This document shows, piece after piece, positions 1 through 12,000 of a stretch of DNA of 64,000 bases (position 1 is its first letter; each line of letters begins with the position of its first letter). The stretch covers positions 345,440-409,439 of the forward strand of contig JAJOHG010000026.1 in the NCBI GenBank assembly GCA_021029095.1, read 5' to 3'. The DNA comes from Phellopilus nigrolimitatus. Taxonomy: Eukaryota; Basidiomycota; Agaricomycetes; Hymenochaetales; Hymenochaetaceae. A program made the position numbers and the translations under genes. A model generated the notes under the pieces. That model was not told where the DNA came from. It ran no database searches and saw nothing but the letters and a program-made list of their open reading frames with translations.

Positions 1-43
1 CAAGTAGAATAAAAAGAACTATAATCCAATGCAACCTGCACCT

Positions 44-2933
44 TCACAAACCTAACTTCTCCCTCTTCGTCGCAATCTCGTCCCTCAGCATGTTCACCCG
101 GCCATCCAGGCGCGAGGACAAATCCACGCTGTTCCCCGAGATCGCCATCGCCCTGTCCAGCTTCTCACCCGCAGCTCTCAAAATATCTGACCACTCGCCG
201 TTCGACGGTTTGGGGTCGTTGGCCTTATCCTCGTTTTTCTCGCGTGCCTCGACCTCCTTCAGATCCAGCACCGCAAGTTCGAAGAGCGCAACGCCGCCGA
301 CCCACTTGCATTCCACTGCGTCGTACCGATTATGCGCGTCCGCCAAGAAATTGCGCGATGGGTTGAAGTCACCAAGCGTCCGGTGCACTATACCGAGGAT
401 GAGCGAGCGCACGGCAAGCTCGTCAGGCGTATCAAGGTCCTCGGTCGCCTTGGACTCGGCTGGTGTCGCAGACTGGGTGATATGCGGACTTGGAATAGCT
501 ACAGCAGGCGAGAAAGAAGCAAGCTCTTTAACATGTTCTAGTGCGACTTCTTGTGTGATTCGTTGGTGTGTATTCCAGACTGCATACTCCAAATTAAGTG
601 ACATGTCCAGTCAGACATTTCGAGCGGACTCACAAATAGCCAGTTCTAGTTTGAGGACAAACAAAAAACAATCAACTGACCTGCGTCTTCAAGTGAAAGA
701 AGCAAACAAACCTTCAGCGAGACTAATCTTCATATGTTCCACATAATCAGATTCGTCCCCGCTTCTCCGCTTAGCCTTAGCCTTATAGAACGCAACTATA
801 AGACGTATCAATCAGCACACCACAGCAGACGGAGTTATGACGCTGGCATGTTACGTTTCTTCTTTATCAGAACCTCCGTCGGGAGGTCTTTCCCTCCAAT
901 TTTCCGTCTGTCAAGTAAAGTAGGGACCTCGTCGAACAGCTCCTTCGCCTTCGTGCGATTCCCAAGCGAGACATAACAGCCTTTGCGCATCGTGAGCTAA
1001 TTCTCCTCAAATCAGACATGTAAGTTGAGCTTACCTCCGGCAATGGCGTAGTATGTTGCGTGGCTCCTACCAACAATTTTATGATCAATTCTAAAGTCAA
1101 ATCAAATAGGAGATACCATCCGACATACCAGCTGTTAATTTCTGTCATGCGTAAAAACATATCCGCGGCTTCTTGGTAACGCCGCTGAGACAACAAAGTC
1201 CAAGCAAGTTCGAACACGAGCTGAGGAACAAGCCATGTGTTAACAAACGACGAGAAAACCGGACGACGTAATCTTACAAGAGCATCCGCCTGTTGAAAAT
1301 GTCCGACTCTCTCAGGCCGCAGGCCGTCCTGGAGAATGGCAATTGCACCTTCGGGGTCGTAAGTCATGCGAAGAATTTTCGCCTTCGATTAGTATAAGTT
1401 TTATGTCTGCATGAATACATTGCGAGAAGGCGAATAGGTAAAAAATGCATACGCGGTTGAGGATCCACAAGGCTCCGTCTGGATAACGAGCTGAAACGCT
1501 ATGGAAAGCATGAAAACGATAATCGAAGAGAAGCACGGTAAAATGACGTACGATTCGACGATCGCCTTGTACTGCTTCACGATGTGCGCTTCATCGGCTT
1601 GATAGCCAGCGAGAAGGAGGACGATGCCATGGTAGGTCATCAAGGTCAGACTAGAAAGAGCAGGGATTTTAGCCATTTTAACTGAAAATAGTAGGGCATG
1701 CTTACCCAGCGAAGACTGAATGGACGTCCTTGCGCGCTGCAGAGACAGCCAAGGCTTGCAGCGCAAGGCGCCGATCAGACTGGAAGCCGAGGAAACCCAC
1801 GACCGTTCTAATCAAAACAATCAGACGTGGCGCGATTTCATAGCTCAGCATACGCACTTTATTTTCGCGGGTAAAAGCGAGAAAACGAGGTTGAAAAGCC
1901 CAAATCCTGTTCAAGTTATTATTTAGATATGCCGCGCCTCTTCACCTGCAAACATACCGAAAGCAGCTCCTGATACGATTAGCTCTTCCACCGGACCTTC
2001 CGGCTGTGTCATTGCAGGCTTCTCCTGCGGCATGCTCGGAGCAGAAACGGAAAAGCCCCAGCGTCCAAAGAAAGAGCCTTTCGAAGATGATGTTGCTGCG
2101 GAAATAGTCCCTGCCGATCTCGAGGATGTTAATGAGGGTGTTGAGGGGTTGCGAGAGGGAAGGGGAGTTGTAGCGGGTGTTATGTAGTAGTCGAGGCCAG
2201 CTGGGAAGACAGTTTTGTAGAGTCTGCGAGAGCGCGTTAAGCACGTCGAAGGTAGCGGCAAATTGGTGCTTACTTCGTGAACTTTGAATGAGCACTATAT
2301 GTATGCATTAAAACGTCGGCTCCAGGTGGGAACAAGAGATAAATTAACATACTTATTCAGTGCATAACTGGGTTCAGTAGATGGTAAGTATAAGATAGCA
2401 GCAAACGGAGTATCAACCTCACAGGCATTGGAGGTAGCCCATATACGACTCGCTGTCGACTCGTCAGCTCCAAGGCTTCATCGGAATACATGAGTAATGT
2501 TCTAGCCACTCACCCCAGCGCATGGACCAACCCTTGCAGCACAATGGCGTCTGCCTGCAAGATCTCGAACTCAATCCCAGAAGGAAAATTGCTCTTCCCG
2601 CCATGCGCCACCCTCGTCGCTTTGCTCTGCCTCCTTGCGCCCGCCTCGGACTCGCCGAGACACCGCGCCGCCTCACCCATCAGTGCCGGCTGCCAAACCT
2701 CTCAGCACATCCGCCACGAGCTTGAATACTGACAAGCGCACCTCCATCCCGAGCGCCGCCTCCAGAAACGCGCACACGCCGAGGCCGAGCACGTGGAAGG
2801 GGGAGTCCTCCGCCGCGAACTGAACTCGCGCCTCCTCAATCCGGTTCGCAAAGAGATGATCGAAGCCCTCGCTCGCGGAGACGAGCGCGGCGGTCTGCGC
2901 ATCAACGGTTGTCTTTTCCATATTGCCTGTCAT
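44..2933 (-). CDS. IML2: IML2-like TPR protein (TTC39/DUF3808 family)
   Basis: This is a multi-exon gene read right to left. The first exon opens at 2933 and encodes the family's N-terminal block ([13 protein letters not shown], then [21 protein letters not shown]). It is joined across a 52-nt intron (2690-2741, GTGCGC..GGCAG) to an A/E/R-rich helix and then to [18 protein letters not shown] and [10 protein letters not shown]. Further left are [27 protein letters not shown]-type hydrophobic helices, [20 protein letters not shown] (a TPR-like helix pair) and, in the last exon (604-44), [15 protein letters not shown] near the C-terminus. These blocks in this order are typical of fungal IML2 and animal TTC39. 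In yeast, Iml2 is linked to clearance of inclusion bodies via lipid droplets (family knowledge). I did not resolve every internal splice site. It is divergent from the MYND gene on its right. No frame-breaking mutation was seen. Confidence 0.82.
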
Positions 2934-3827
2934 TTCTGTGCCTGTGAGTTGTCGTGGTCGCTGGTCAGGACGCCACCGCGGCGCTGAGCGGACTAACGCG
3001 ACACGTCCCTTTTTTGCGTCGGCTTGACAGCCGCGGCGCGGCGCGTAAGGAACGTGACCACGGATCGCCGTTTATAGAAGGATGCCGATCGTCCCGAGGC
3101 ACTCAATCTCCGAGCCACAAATTGCACAGAAAATATATATACTTACATACCGAGAGAATCTCGCTCGAGTTTATCGCCCTAAGTGCAAATCCCTGCTCAT
3201 AAAATTTCAGGACTGAAGCAGAACTCGGGTACGAGAAACTTACTCACAGTTTCGAACGAGTGGTCTATTGGGAGGCGCAGATATGGAATGCAAAGTCAGA
3301 AGGTGTCAATTCCCCGGCCCTAGATGATACATAAATAAATGCTATACCCAGTTGCATGTCCGGATGGTCTGGGAAAGACGCAGCTATTTTGGATACCTGT
3401 AAGTGATCCGATGTCCCAGGACGTTTTGACACTGTTTGTTTTCTTCTCCGGACTTCGTCAGGCCCTGTATATCGAACACACCAAAGTATATCAGTGATGA
3501 AGGTTATTAATGAAGCCGCCGTTTGTAGGACCGACCCCTGGAATCGCTCGTCAAGAAGCACGAAAATCACATCGACACGCTAAGCTTTGAAGCCCACCCG
3601 ACTCTGTTGGATTCGAGCTGGATTCTTCCGAGTTTCCAAAATCTTGCCATCCTCTTATTCCGAAGCTGCAGTTCGTTGCAAGGCTCCGAACACGCGGCGA
3701 AGTGTGGGAAGAAAGTAGGATAAAAGAAACACGTGTACAAACATGCTCAATCAGGCATCAACAACGCGCGCCGCGTCAGTCAATCCCCGATCAAGCACAG
3801 ATCGACTTCAGATCGACGTGACCTATC
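2934..3827. other. Intergenic region, divergent promoter
   Basis: About 0.9 kb separates the divergently transcribed IML2-like and MYND genes and must hold both promoters. A 101-codon open frame on the minus strand (3265-3570) and a short Ser/Pro-rich frame on the plus strand (about 3590-3790) have no recognisable domain. I do not call either a gene. No clear TATA box was seen for either gene. Confidence 0.5.
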
Positions 3828-5981
3828 ATGAGCCTTAGGCCTCGTCAGGTAAATAAAGAACTTTTTCGACCGCCCTTACAAAACGCTCATCCCTCTCCAA
3901 CCTCCCGAAGCTAGCCCAGCTCGCGAAGAACGGGACCGAGCCCGACGTCACTCGACTCATATTGAGCATACCGACTCTCCCGCCGTCCTCCTATCCGGAC
4001 GTCCTCGACGCGTTCTGCGCTCACTTCCGCAAACCGAACCCCGGCGCCCCAGACGAAGCAGACAGCAAGCTGAACGCCCTGATCACCGCCTGCTTCGCCG
4101 GCATGTACGAGATCGTCTCCAGCTTCGCCAAGGACAAAAAACTCGCAGCCATGGCTCTCAGGCACTGGGACGACATCTTCAGGTGGATGCGGTACTTGCA
4201 TGAGCACCGTGCGAAGAAGGAAAGACGGAAGAGGGACGCCGAGCTGTTCGCCGGCCATTTCCTGGGGATGAACCCCTGCGGGGAGGCATTCCATAAGATC
4301 GTGCGCAGCGACGACCGTATATTCGAGTTCATCGCCCACCTGTGGTGGGAAGAGAGCATTCCTGGCAGCGCAATTTCCTTCGCTTCAACGGCATTCACGG
4401 TCTGCTTTTATCTCAATGGGAAGAAGCACACCGAGGTACTAGACAGGCTCTTCCCCGATGCCGATGTCATCGCGAACCTCGCGCTCTCCCGGCTGCAGAA
4501 AGCCCTAAGTGCGATGCCGTTCAATCTTGACTCTATATTCGCGTACATCGGCGTAATAGACATATTCTCGATACCGGAAACTGGAGATAAGAGGCGTGCG
4601 ATTCTGAACAAACAGGGTGTCCGAGTCATCCTGCACAGTCTGAAGGAGCTGCGAAACGAGTCCATTCAGAACTTTGTCGGACATTCCCGTTTCCAGGCAG
4701 CAGGAGGTTGTTTCGATTACATTCATCAGGTCCTGCTCCTCGACATGGGTGTCAAATGGGTCACACAAGCACTGTCATTTGGATTACTCAAGGAACTTGT
4801 CTTGTATAGTCCTCATTTCGCTTCTTTCATTCGCACAGACTCGCCCAAGATCTTGCTAGAAAAAGAAATCCCTCCATATCTCATCCTCTATTCCGTCTTA
4901 AATCCAACCGTGAATAGCATGAAGAACGTTTCTTCTGCTCAAATCCAAAATCTCGCGAAAAGCAGCGAGATCGGCTTGCGGACTTGGGATATTTTTGAAG
5001 AGATTATTATGGAACGCGCTGCGTCATTGGTACTTTTTAACAATACTGCGACACCAGTTTCTTGCTGTAATGTAAGTCGATTGTATTTCGATATAGTATC
5101 ATGATTTCAACCTCTTTTAGGCCACTTGTAGTGTTTCGGGACCAAGAAGAATCTTTCAAAAGTGCGCCAACTGCAAAGTCTCGATCTACTGCTCGAAGAC
5201 GTGTCAAGTAATTGCTTGGAAGGAGAGGGGCCACCGAAAGGAGTGCCCCACCATTGCTCGACATAACATAGGTATGTCACGACAACTATTTCGAATCTCA
5301 CGTGCACCACTTTAAGAAAAACGCGACTGTCCAGACCGTGACGCTGCGAAACGTAGGAACGAGAAATTTGTGCAGACGACCGCCGTGCGCGATGTCCGCC
5401 GACACATCCCCGCTCTCCGGACGCTCGCAACCAAAAATATCCCGGCATACCGCTCGAGAGTCTCTGCGTCACAATCTCATACGCCGCGGCGCGGCCTGAG
5501 ATCGACGTGCACACACACCAGGAAGTCGCGCGCAAGTGCCATCCAGTCCCGCGACGAGAACCTGCACACCATCGCGACCAACATGCACCAGAGCATGAGC
5601 ACGGGCAACGAGAACGCCAACCTGCTCCTCGTGAGCTACCCGGGCGACCACTCCTCCTTCTCCAGCTCGAGCTGCATGGACACCGCGAATTTCGGCGCGA
5701 ACCTGAGCATGCACTGCTCATGGCCGTCTCGACTGCGGGCGGATGCTGTTCCAGGGCGCGTTCGAAAGAGGCCGGGAGGCACAGGTCCTGATGGGCGCAC
5801 CCTGGAGACGACCTTCGACGAGATCGACGAGATAATTTACCAAGTCAAGAAGCATGCTTCCTCTGCTCAGGCGGCTGGTTCGAGTCAACGCGCCGTGCCA
5901 TGGAACTTTAGCATGTTTAAAACCGCCCTGGATCAGATTGCCATAGAAGGCTGGCCGTTTGAGTGGAGACCAATGACCTGA
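3828..5981 (+). CDS. MYND-type zinc-finger protein
   Basis: The proposed model has four exons. A 7-codon first exon (ATG 3828) is followed by an intron at 3849-3910, chosen because the main frame lacks an ATG but reads in phase (LAQLAKNGTEPDVTRL) from 3911. A long helical, armadillo-like region then runs to 5071. Introns at 5072-5120 and 5272-5334 flank an exon carrying a MYND zinc finger: Cys ligands lie in CCNATC, FQKCANC and YCSKTC, and the last two ligands are in GHRKEC. MYND fingers mediate protein-protein contacts. In Agaricomycetes this architecture is common and functionally uncharacterised. The last exon (5335-5981) ends with FKTALDQIAIEGWPFEWRP. Between about 5440 and 5520 the better protein (KYPGIPLESLCVTISYAA) lies one frame off, so a compensating pair of one-base indels is likely, starting in an A run near 5433. 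This could be sequence error or mild decay. Confidence 0.7.
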
Positions 5982-6477
5982 CTGAAAAAATGCTGTAGGC
6001 ATGAAGATCTAGTCTACGCGACAAGCAAGGAAAGAATGGAGACTTGGATGGTCAACGTAACCGTAGAGCTGGATATTCGAGATAAAGAAGTCTGCATTTA
6101 TGAAATTCACAATGCTCCTTTTGCCAATAGGTCGTATTTAGAGCTTTTGCAAAGGCGTATGACACGGACTTCTGCAAAGTTGGCTGAATGAGAGGCTGCC
6201 TGTTGTTCAGTCTCTTCACTCGAACCTCACAGTTCCTTCGGCTCATCCAATTGCGGAAAACACTCCAAATGAGGCTAGCCCCTCCATTGCTTACCAATCT
6301 ACGTCAATGCTCTTGATTCCTGACAGCTTTGCTTCCCTCTCCATGCAAACATAGGCATGTTGCCATACTCTACAAACTAATAGCCACCGTAATTGCTGGT
6401 TACGAGCCTGATGCAAAATGTATGGGTATATAAAAGCATGCCTCCTGCTGTGTATATTGGCTATTCAGCCGTCAGCA
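5982..6477. other. Intergenic region, MYND to F-box
   Basis: No coding exon could be supported in this stretch. It holds the MYND 3' flank and the F-box promoter. Short open frames on both strands have no family resemblance. Confidence 0.5.
6427..6435 (+). promoter_or_regulatory. TATA box of the F-box gene
   Basis: TATATAAAA lies 43 nt upstream of the proposed start codon at 6478, a normal position for a fungal TATA element with a short leader. Confidence 0.5.
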
Positions 6478-8212
6478 ATGCCTTCCAATATCTCTGCTGC
6501 CAGAGTTTGTGTTTTCTTCCTATGTTTACCCAGCTGAATGACAAGCCGATCTAATTATCTGTTTATTTCAGCCAAACGAGCTTCTTCGCAAAACCAGCAG
6601 TGCCTTTTCAGCAACACACTTCAATGTCTCTGAGGTCCCTGAAGATGTCTGGTTGAAGATTATACTGTATTCAGAGTTATATGAAGTCTTTAGTCTTGAA
6701 CTTGTGTGTGCTTCGAGCATAATTACCTGGCTGAACGATAAGTTGAGCTGTTTGTTTGTTTTTTGTCACAGACCTGCAAGTATTTCCACAGCATCATTTC
6801 AAATAGAGTCTTCTGGCTGTATCGTCTTCATGCACTGGAGCAAGATCGTGCACCCAATCTCCCTCACCACATCTCCATCAGCACTCTCTCCATGTCCAAA
6901 CTGCGGTCCCTTGTCATACACGCACACCGGCGATATCACAACTGCACTCGTCCCGGCCCAGTGCGACCTACAAAAGAGATCACAGTGCATATCAAGCAGC
7001 CGCCGGGAAGAAGCTACTGTTGGGAACTGCTCCCTGGTGGTGAACTCCTCCTGGTCTGCTGGAATACGGGGCTCTTGCAGTGCCTCAAAGTGCCGAGTGG
7101 TGAGTGTATCTGGGAACACGCACCAGTGCCCAAAGGACAATTTGGTTATGAGATGCAAGCAAATGGTGATGTGCATGTGTTCATGGTGAGTGATCCTGAA
7201 TCTATTGACAATGGAATAAGGTAAGAAATGCATAATCTATGGAATATTTAATCTGCTATTTCATATGTTTGAAACTTTAGAATATTCAAACCTCTCAAGT
7301 TGTTAAGGTTTTCACCCCAAACAAGATCCAGTAGTGAGCAAGACAGTGGTGGAACAGAAATTGTTTCAAACTCACTTAATGCGACTAAACATGTAAAGCT
7401 GTGTGGTAATGTATCAGCAGTCTGCACATTCAATAATATTCTTTTAGTATACTTTTGGAAGGAAGACTGTTCAGTCATGATTGTTGAGGTGTGTATTTAT
7501 ATCTTATGAAAGTGGAAGATGAAATTGACTGATGCTTTCTGCACAGAGTGAATTTGACAGCATAGACTTGATAGACAACTGTCTCATCTGTGTGCAGAAT
7601 GAATCTGGCCACAGATCAGTTGTGGCTATCCTGCTTTCCAACATTCTGCCCAGTGCCACTGGGACACCAAAGAGGTTGACACTTGATGACATCCCACATA
7701 CCAGATGCCCTATGCCATCTGATCCACACTGGGATCTTAATAACATCAGTGCAAGTATTTGTACCTTCCACTGGAAGTCTGAAGATGAAAGAAAAGAGAA
7801 AGGAAACAATATCACAGTGTCTTATACTGGAATGAATGAAGCTACCTCTGAAAATTACATTGGGGTGGACTCTTTTCTCTTAAAGGGTGTTGAAGATGCA
7901 GCCAGTGCATCTCAATCTAGTTCTCCACCTTCAAATGATGACTTTCCACACCTCACACACATCAGGCATTGGGAGGCAGCCTTGCCACCACGGTCTGACT
8001 GGTATACTATTGACCAACAACCCTCACAGACAGGCTCAACAGTGCTCTCTTATGAGCTAGCGCCATCAATACTTGCTACTATTTCCTATGAGGAAGGACT
8101 GGTGTTACATGAATATTCACAAGGCGAGGGCCAAGTTGAAATGGAGTTCTACAGTGGGGCTTACCACTGCCTGATAAACAGCCTCAGTCCTCTCATCCAA
8201 TATTTTGACTAG
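6478..8212 (+). CDS. F-box protein with beta-propeller-like C-terminus
   Basis: Five exons give an uninterrupted frame of 493 codons plus stop. Introns are at 6505-6571 (GTTTGT donor), 6704-6771, 7221-7280 and 7489-7546. Near residues 25-60 is an F-box: VPEDVWLKIILYSELYEVF, then CKYFHSIISNRVFW. The rest contains short beta-rich blocks (SYCWELLPGGELLLVCWNTG, VPSGECIWEH, SVVAILLSNIL, PSILATISYEEGLVLHEYS), consistent with a C-terminal propeller. F-box proteins of this kind are substrate adaptors of SCF (Skp1-cullin) ubiquitin ligases; the substrate cannot be inferred. The first exon is short and its donor is weaker than usual, so the start is the least certain part. The 3' end and downstream DNA recur, inverted and damaged, at 38.3-39.5 kb. 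Confidence 0.75.
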
Positions 8213-8712
8213 AGTGCTTTTGTTTGCCCAGTCTGCAGGCACACAACGAGCAGTTTGCTGTAGAGTAGGTCAAGTATGTATATGGCAGTCTAGCAATGCT
8301 CCTGAATATATTTATGCTGCCAACTGTGAGTCAGCCCTTGGGATGTGTAGGAGCTTTCTTAATGGTGTGCTGAGGGTGCTGCGAATACGAGAAGAAAGCG
8401 GGCCTCAATGGAGTGGAATTGTATTTACTTAGGCTTGGATGTGATTCTTGTGTGAATGCACAGTGCAGGTCTTTGTTTTGCTTGGCTGTGACTTTGATGT
8501 GATGTTCTTTTGCTCTTTTGCTTGTGCGGCTCCGCTGTCCATGGTCGGATTAGTGTTAGCACTCGAAGTGCGTTTTGTCGGGGGGTGGGTCTATGAGTAA
8601 GCGGAGACTGCCGAGTGGCGCTGATCGGCGATCGGAGCTAAGGCACCCGCGTCATAAATTCCATGCAAATCTTTTCTTCCCTCTTTCTTCTGTCTCTACC
8701 ATGCCAGCCACA
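7640..8712 (+). repeat. Left arm of a locus-scale inverted repeat
   Basis: From the F-box codons around NILPSATGTP through the stop, the 3' flank and a stretch resembling the transporter's 5' leader (about 8650-8712), this DNA is repeated in reverse complement at 38272-39477. Shared landmarks are the block at 8320-8430 (CESALGMCRSFLNGVL if read as protein) and the GATCGGCGATCGGAG block near 8625. The arms differ by substitutions and by reciprocal indels between 8520 and 8580. The duplication is therefore not recent. Confidence 0.8.
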
Positions 8713-9006
8713 AAACACAATTGTCCACCTTGGCTCGGAGAGATGGCCCGTGTTGCCATGTGCGGGACTTCGACGCGCCGATCGTACGCCACCCGACGCG
8801 CATCGCGTACACAGCCGAAAGCTGAAAGCCGCGACGCGGGTTGTATCATATATGCTTCGTACATGTACATATGCCTACAATTCTTCTAATCTAACAAAGT
8901 ACCTATTCAGCCACATGACAACATGCAGAGCTTTCTTTTTGTTATATAGTACACGCGCTGCGTTGCAGTCGCTCGCAGAGACGTCCAAGGGGGGAGGGGG
9001 GCTATT
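8713..9006. other. Transporter 3' flank
   Basis: No gene was seen. This is the 3' untranslated/terminator region of the SulP gene, joined to a remnant resembling the transporter's own 5' end in the opposite orientation (left of 8712). The fusion point of the inverted duplication should lie in or near this stretch. Confidence 0.45.
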
Positions 9007-12000
9007 TTACTGCCGCGCGGCCAACGCAGCAAGCAGGATATCATAGTCCGTCTTCGCGACTACGGGGAGCAAGTCAGTCCACATACTCCAACACTCCGCA
9101 CGCTTGCCACGCTCACCTTTAAGCACCAAATGCACAAACGTCCTCGCCAGCTCCGGCGCCTCCCTTTCCAGCGCCTCCAAGTCCTGCATGCCCAGCCTCC
9201 ACATCAGCGCATCCCTCTCCACCACCACGCGCGCATTGCGCGGCTCGCCCGCCAGCGCCGACAGCTCCCCCGCGAGCGTCCCGCCGACCATCACCTCCGC
9301 GACCGCATCGCGCCCCGCGCGCAGGCCGTAGCGCGCGCGCAGCACGCCCGCCGCGAGCACGTACAGCCCGTCCGGCGCCGCGCCCTGCTCCCACAGCACC
9401 GTCCCCGCCGGCGCCGCCACCCGCGCGAGCCGCGCGAGTAGTGGCCGCCACGCCGCGCGCTCGAGCGGCGCGTACGACGAGAACGCCCGCGAGAGCGCGA
9501 GGAACGCGCCGTCCACGTCCGCGTCGGTGTCGGCGTCGGCGCCGACGGGAGTGTCGGCTTGCGTGGGCAAGTCTAGCTCTGCGACGCCCAGCGTGCGGCC
9601 CGCAGCAGCGTAGATCTCGTTCCTCCGCGGGGAGTTGTGGAACGGCTCGCCCATGTCAAAAGCGGGGTTCTCAGGACGTCCGGGCAGCGCTGTAACGGCA
9701 TAAATCAGTCCCAGCAGCACAAGCTACCAAAAACAAGGAAAAGAAAGACACACCAATGGCTTTACGCATCATGTCCGCCTCGCTTTTCTGCGACATGAAC
9801 CATGCTCTCAGGTACGCGTTCTCCGTCCCTGCGAGGAACAAAAAAAGAGCGAGTCACGAAAGCGTTCCCTCACTCACTCAGAAAGCCTCACTCACACTCC
9901 ATCGCATCCCCAAAGCCCTCAAACAGCTCAACGCCCTCCACCTCCAGGAGGCCCACATTCCGCAGCGCCGCGCCAACCGGCGCGTCCTCTGCGAGACCGC
10001 ACAGCACCATTGTGACGCCGCGCGCCGCGAGCAGGCGCTGGATGCGCACGAACGCCTCCGCGGCGGAGAGGTCCGTGCCCGCGACGAGCGCGAGGTCGAG
10101 CACGACGAAGCGCACCGGGCGCGCTGCCCATGCCGCCGGCTCTAGCAGCCGTCGCACCGCAGCCTCCACCTGCGTGATCGTGCCGAAGAACAGGAAGCCT
10201 GCCGCGCCGCGTCGCGGCTCGTGAGCCGCGGAAGACAACAACAAAAAATGTATGGGACACGCACCTTGCAGGCGGAGCACGACCGTCTGCCTCGCGACCT
10301 CGCGGATGTAGTCGCGGTGCGCACTGGGGCGGCGCACGGCAGACATGGCACACTCGCCGGTGAACAGCGCGCGGATGCTGCGCCGGCGCGAGTTCTGCAC
10401 CACGAAGAAGAAGCCTGCACACGCGCCGTCAGCCTCCGCGGCTCACACAAATACACAGCACGGAACCCGGAGCACGCACAGCAGACGACGATGCCAAAAA
10501 GCACGCCGACGACGAAGTCCCAGAGCGTCATGCACACCATGATGCTCGCGATCGTGAGGTACTCGGACCGGCTCACGCGGTGGCGCGTGTCCCACAGCGC
10601 CTCCTTGACGAGGTCGATCCCGAGCACGAAGATGAGCGAGCCGACGAGCATGATCGCTTGTGCAGAACGTCAGAAAGCTCACATCTCATGTCTCGGCAGA
10701 CTCACGTATGTATCCGATGGGCGCGGTCCCAGCAACGAGCAGGCCGAACGTCGCGAGCGCGAGCAAAAACCCCGAGACGCGCGTCGTGCCCCCAACGCGG
10801 TAGAACAGTAGCGTGTTCACATACACAAGGTAGTTCGGGCTGGCACACGCATCGGAAACGATTCCGCCCTGGCGTCAGCAAAAAAAAAAAAAAAAAAACA
10901 CAACCACTCACACGACGCCAAACAGCCCCGCGAGGAGGTTCGAGTACCCGTGCGCGACGAGCTCCTTGTTCGTGTCCACGTCTTCATCCAGCGAGACGGC
11001 TGGCCGCACAGTCGTCAGCGCGGACTACCCAAGCAAAAAAAGAAAAGAGAAGAGAAAAAAAAGAAAACACGCGAGCTTACCGAGCGCAGGCACGTTCAGG
11101 GGCGGATGGAGGATGTTGAAGAACAGTCTACAGGGGTCTGCAGTCAGCCTTTCCGCCATTTACAACCTAGCACACATCAAACGGTACGCACAGCGCGAAT
11201 TGCGTCGGCATGGTCACCCACAGCGCGCGGAAGCTCGTCTTCTTAAAGCCTGCCACAGCGTCAGCGCAGCGTTCAATCCACCCGCTCGGAAAGCGTAGCG
11301 CAGAACGCACTGTAATACGAGTAGAACGTGTACCACGCCTCGTCCGTGCCGCCCATGTCGAACAGCCAGCCCGCGCGGCGCAGCGCGGACACGTCGAGGC
11401 GCGCCGCGCCCACAACCGCGTAGAAGAGCACGGGGATCGTGAGGAAGTCTAACCGCTCCCACGCCAGAGTCAGATAAAAGACTGCGCGATCTGCGACTGG
11501 GAGAACTTACAGGCGGGGAAGATCAGCTGGTGGTGGAAGCGGTGCGTGATAGCGCGGAGGAGCACCGCGAGCGCGAGCGCAGGGAGCCAGCGCGCGAGGA
11601 TGCCCGCATCGAGGAAGAACTTGAGCGTGTCGAGCGTGTACGTAAAGTCATCGTCGTCAATGCGCGCACACACCGTCAGCCTGCAGCAGCCGCAGCCCAA
11701 AATAAGCGAAACAAAAAACGCAGAGAGCGAAACGAAACGCACCCAGTTTCGATGAGGAACACGCCAACGCCGCCGATGCAGCCGACGAGGATATGGCGCG
11801 GGAAGAAGCCGACGACGGCGCCGAGGCGCAGACCGCCGAGCGCGAAGAACGCGAGGCCCGTGAGCACCGCGGACAGCGCGAACGCCGCGAGCGTCGTCGC
11901 AACGACCTCCGCCGCGCGCTCCTCGCCGAGCTCGCGCGCGACGTCCGCCGCGAGGATGTGGAAGAAAGGCTGCGTATTGTTTTTTTTCGGTATTCGTTCT

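Noticed and set aside
3265..3570. 101-codon minus-strand frame between the IML2-like and MYND genes
   Set aside because: No family resemblance and no clear promoter; treated as intergenic.
8205..8432. 75-codon frame after the F-box stop, partly conserved at 38548-38805
   Set aside because: The conservation is DNA-level similarity of the inverted repeat. The frame does not join the F-box frame and has no domain.
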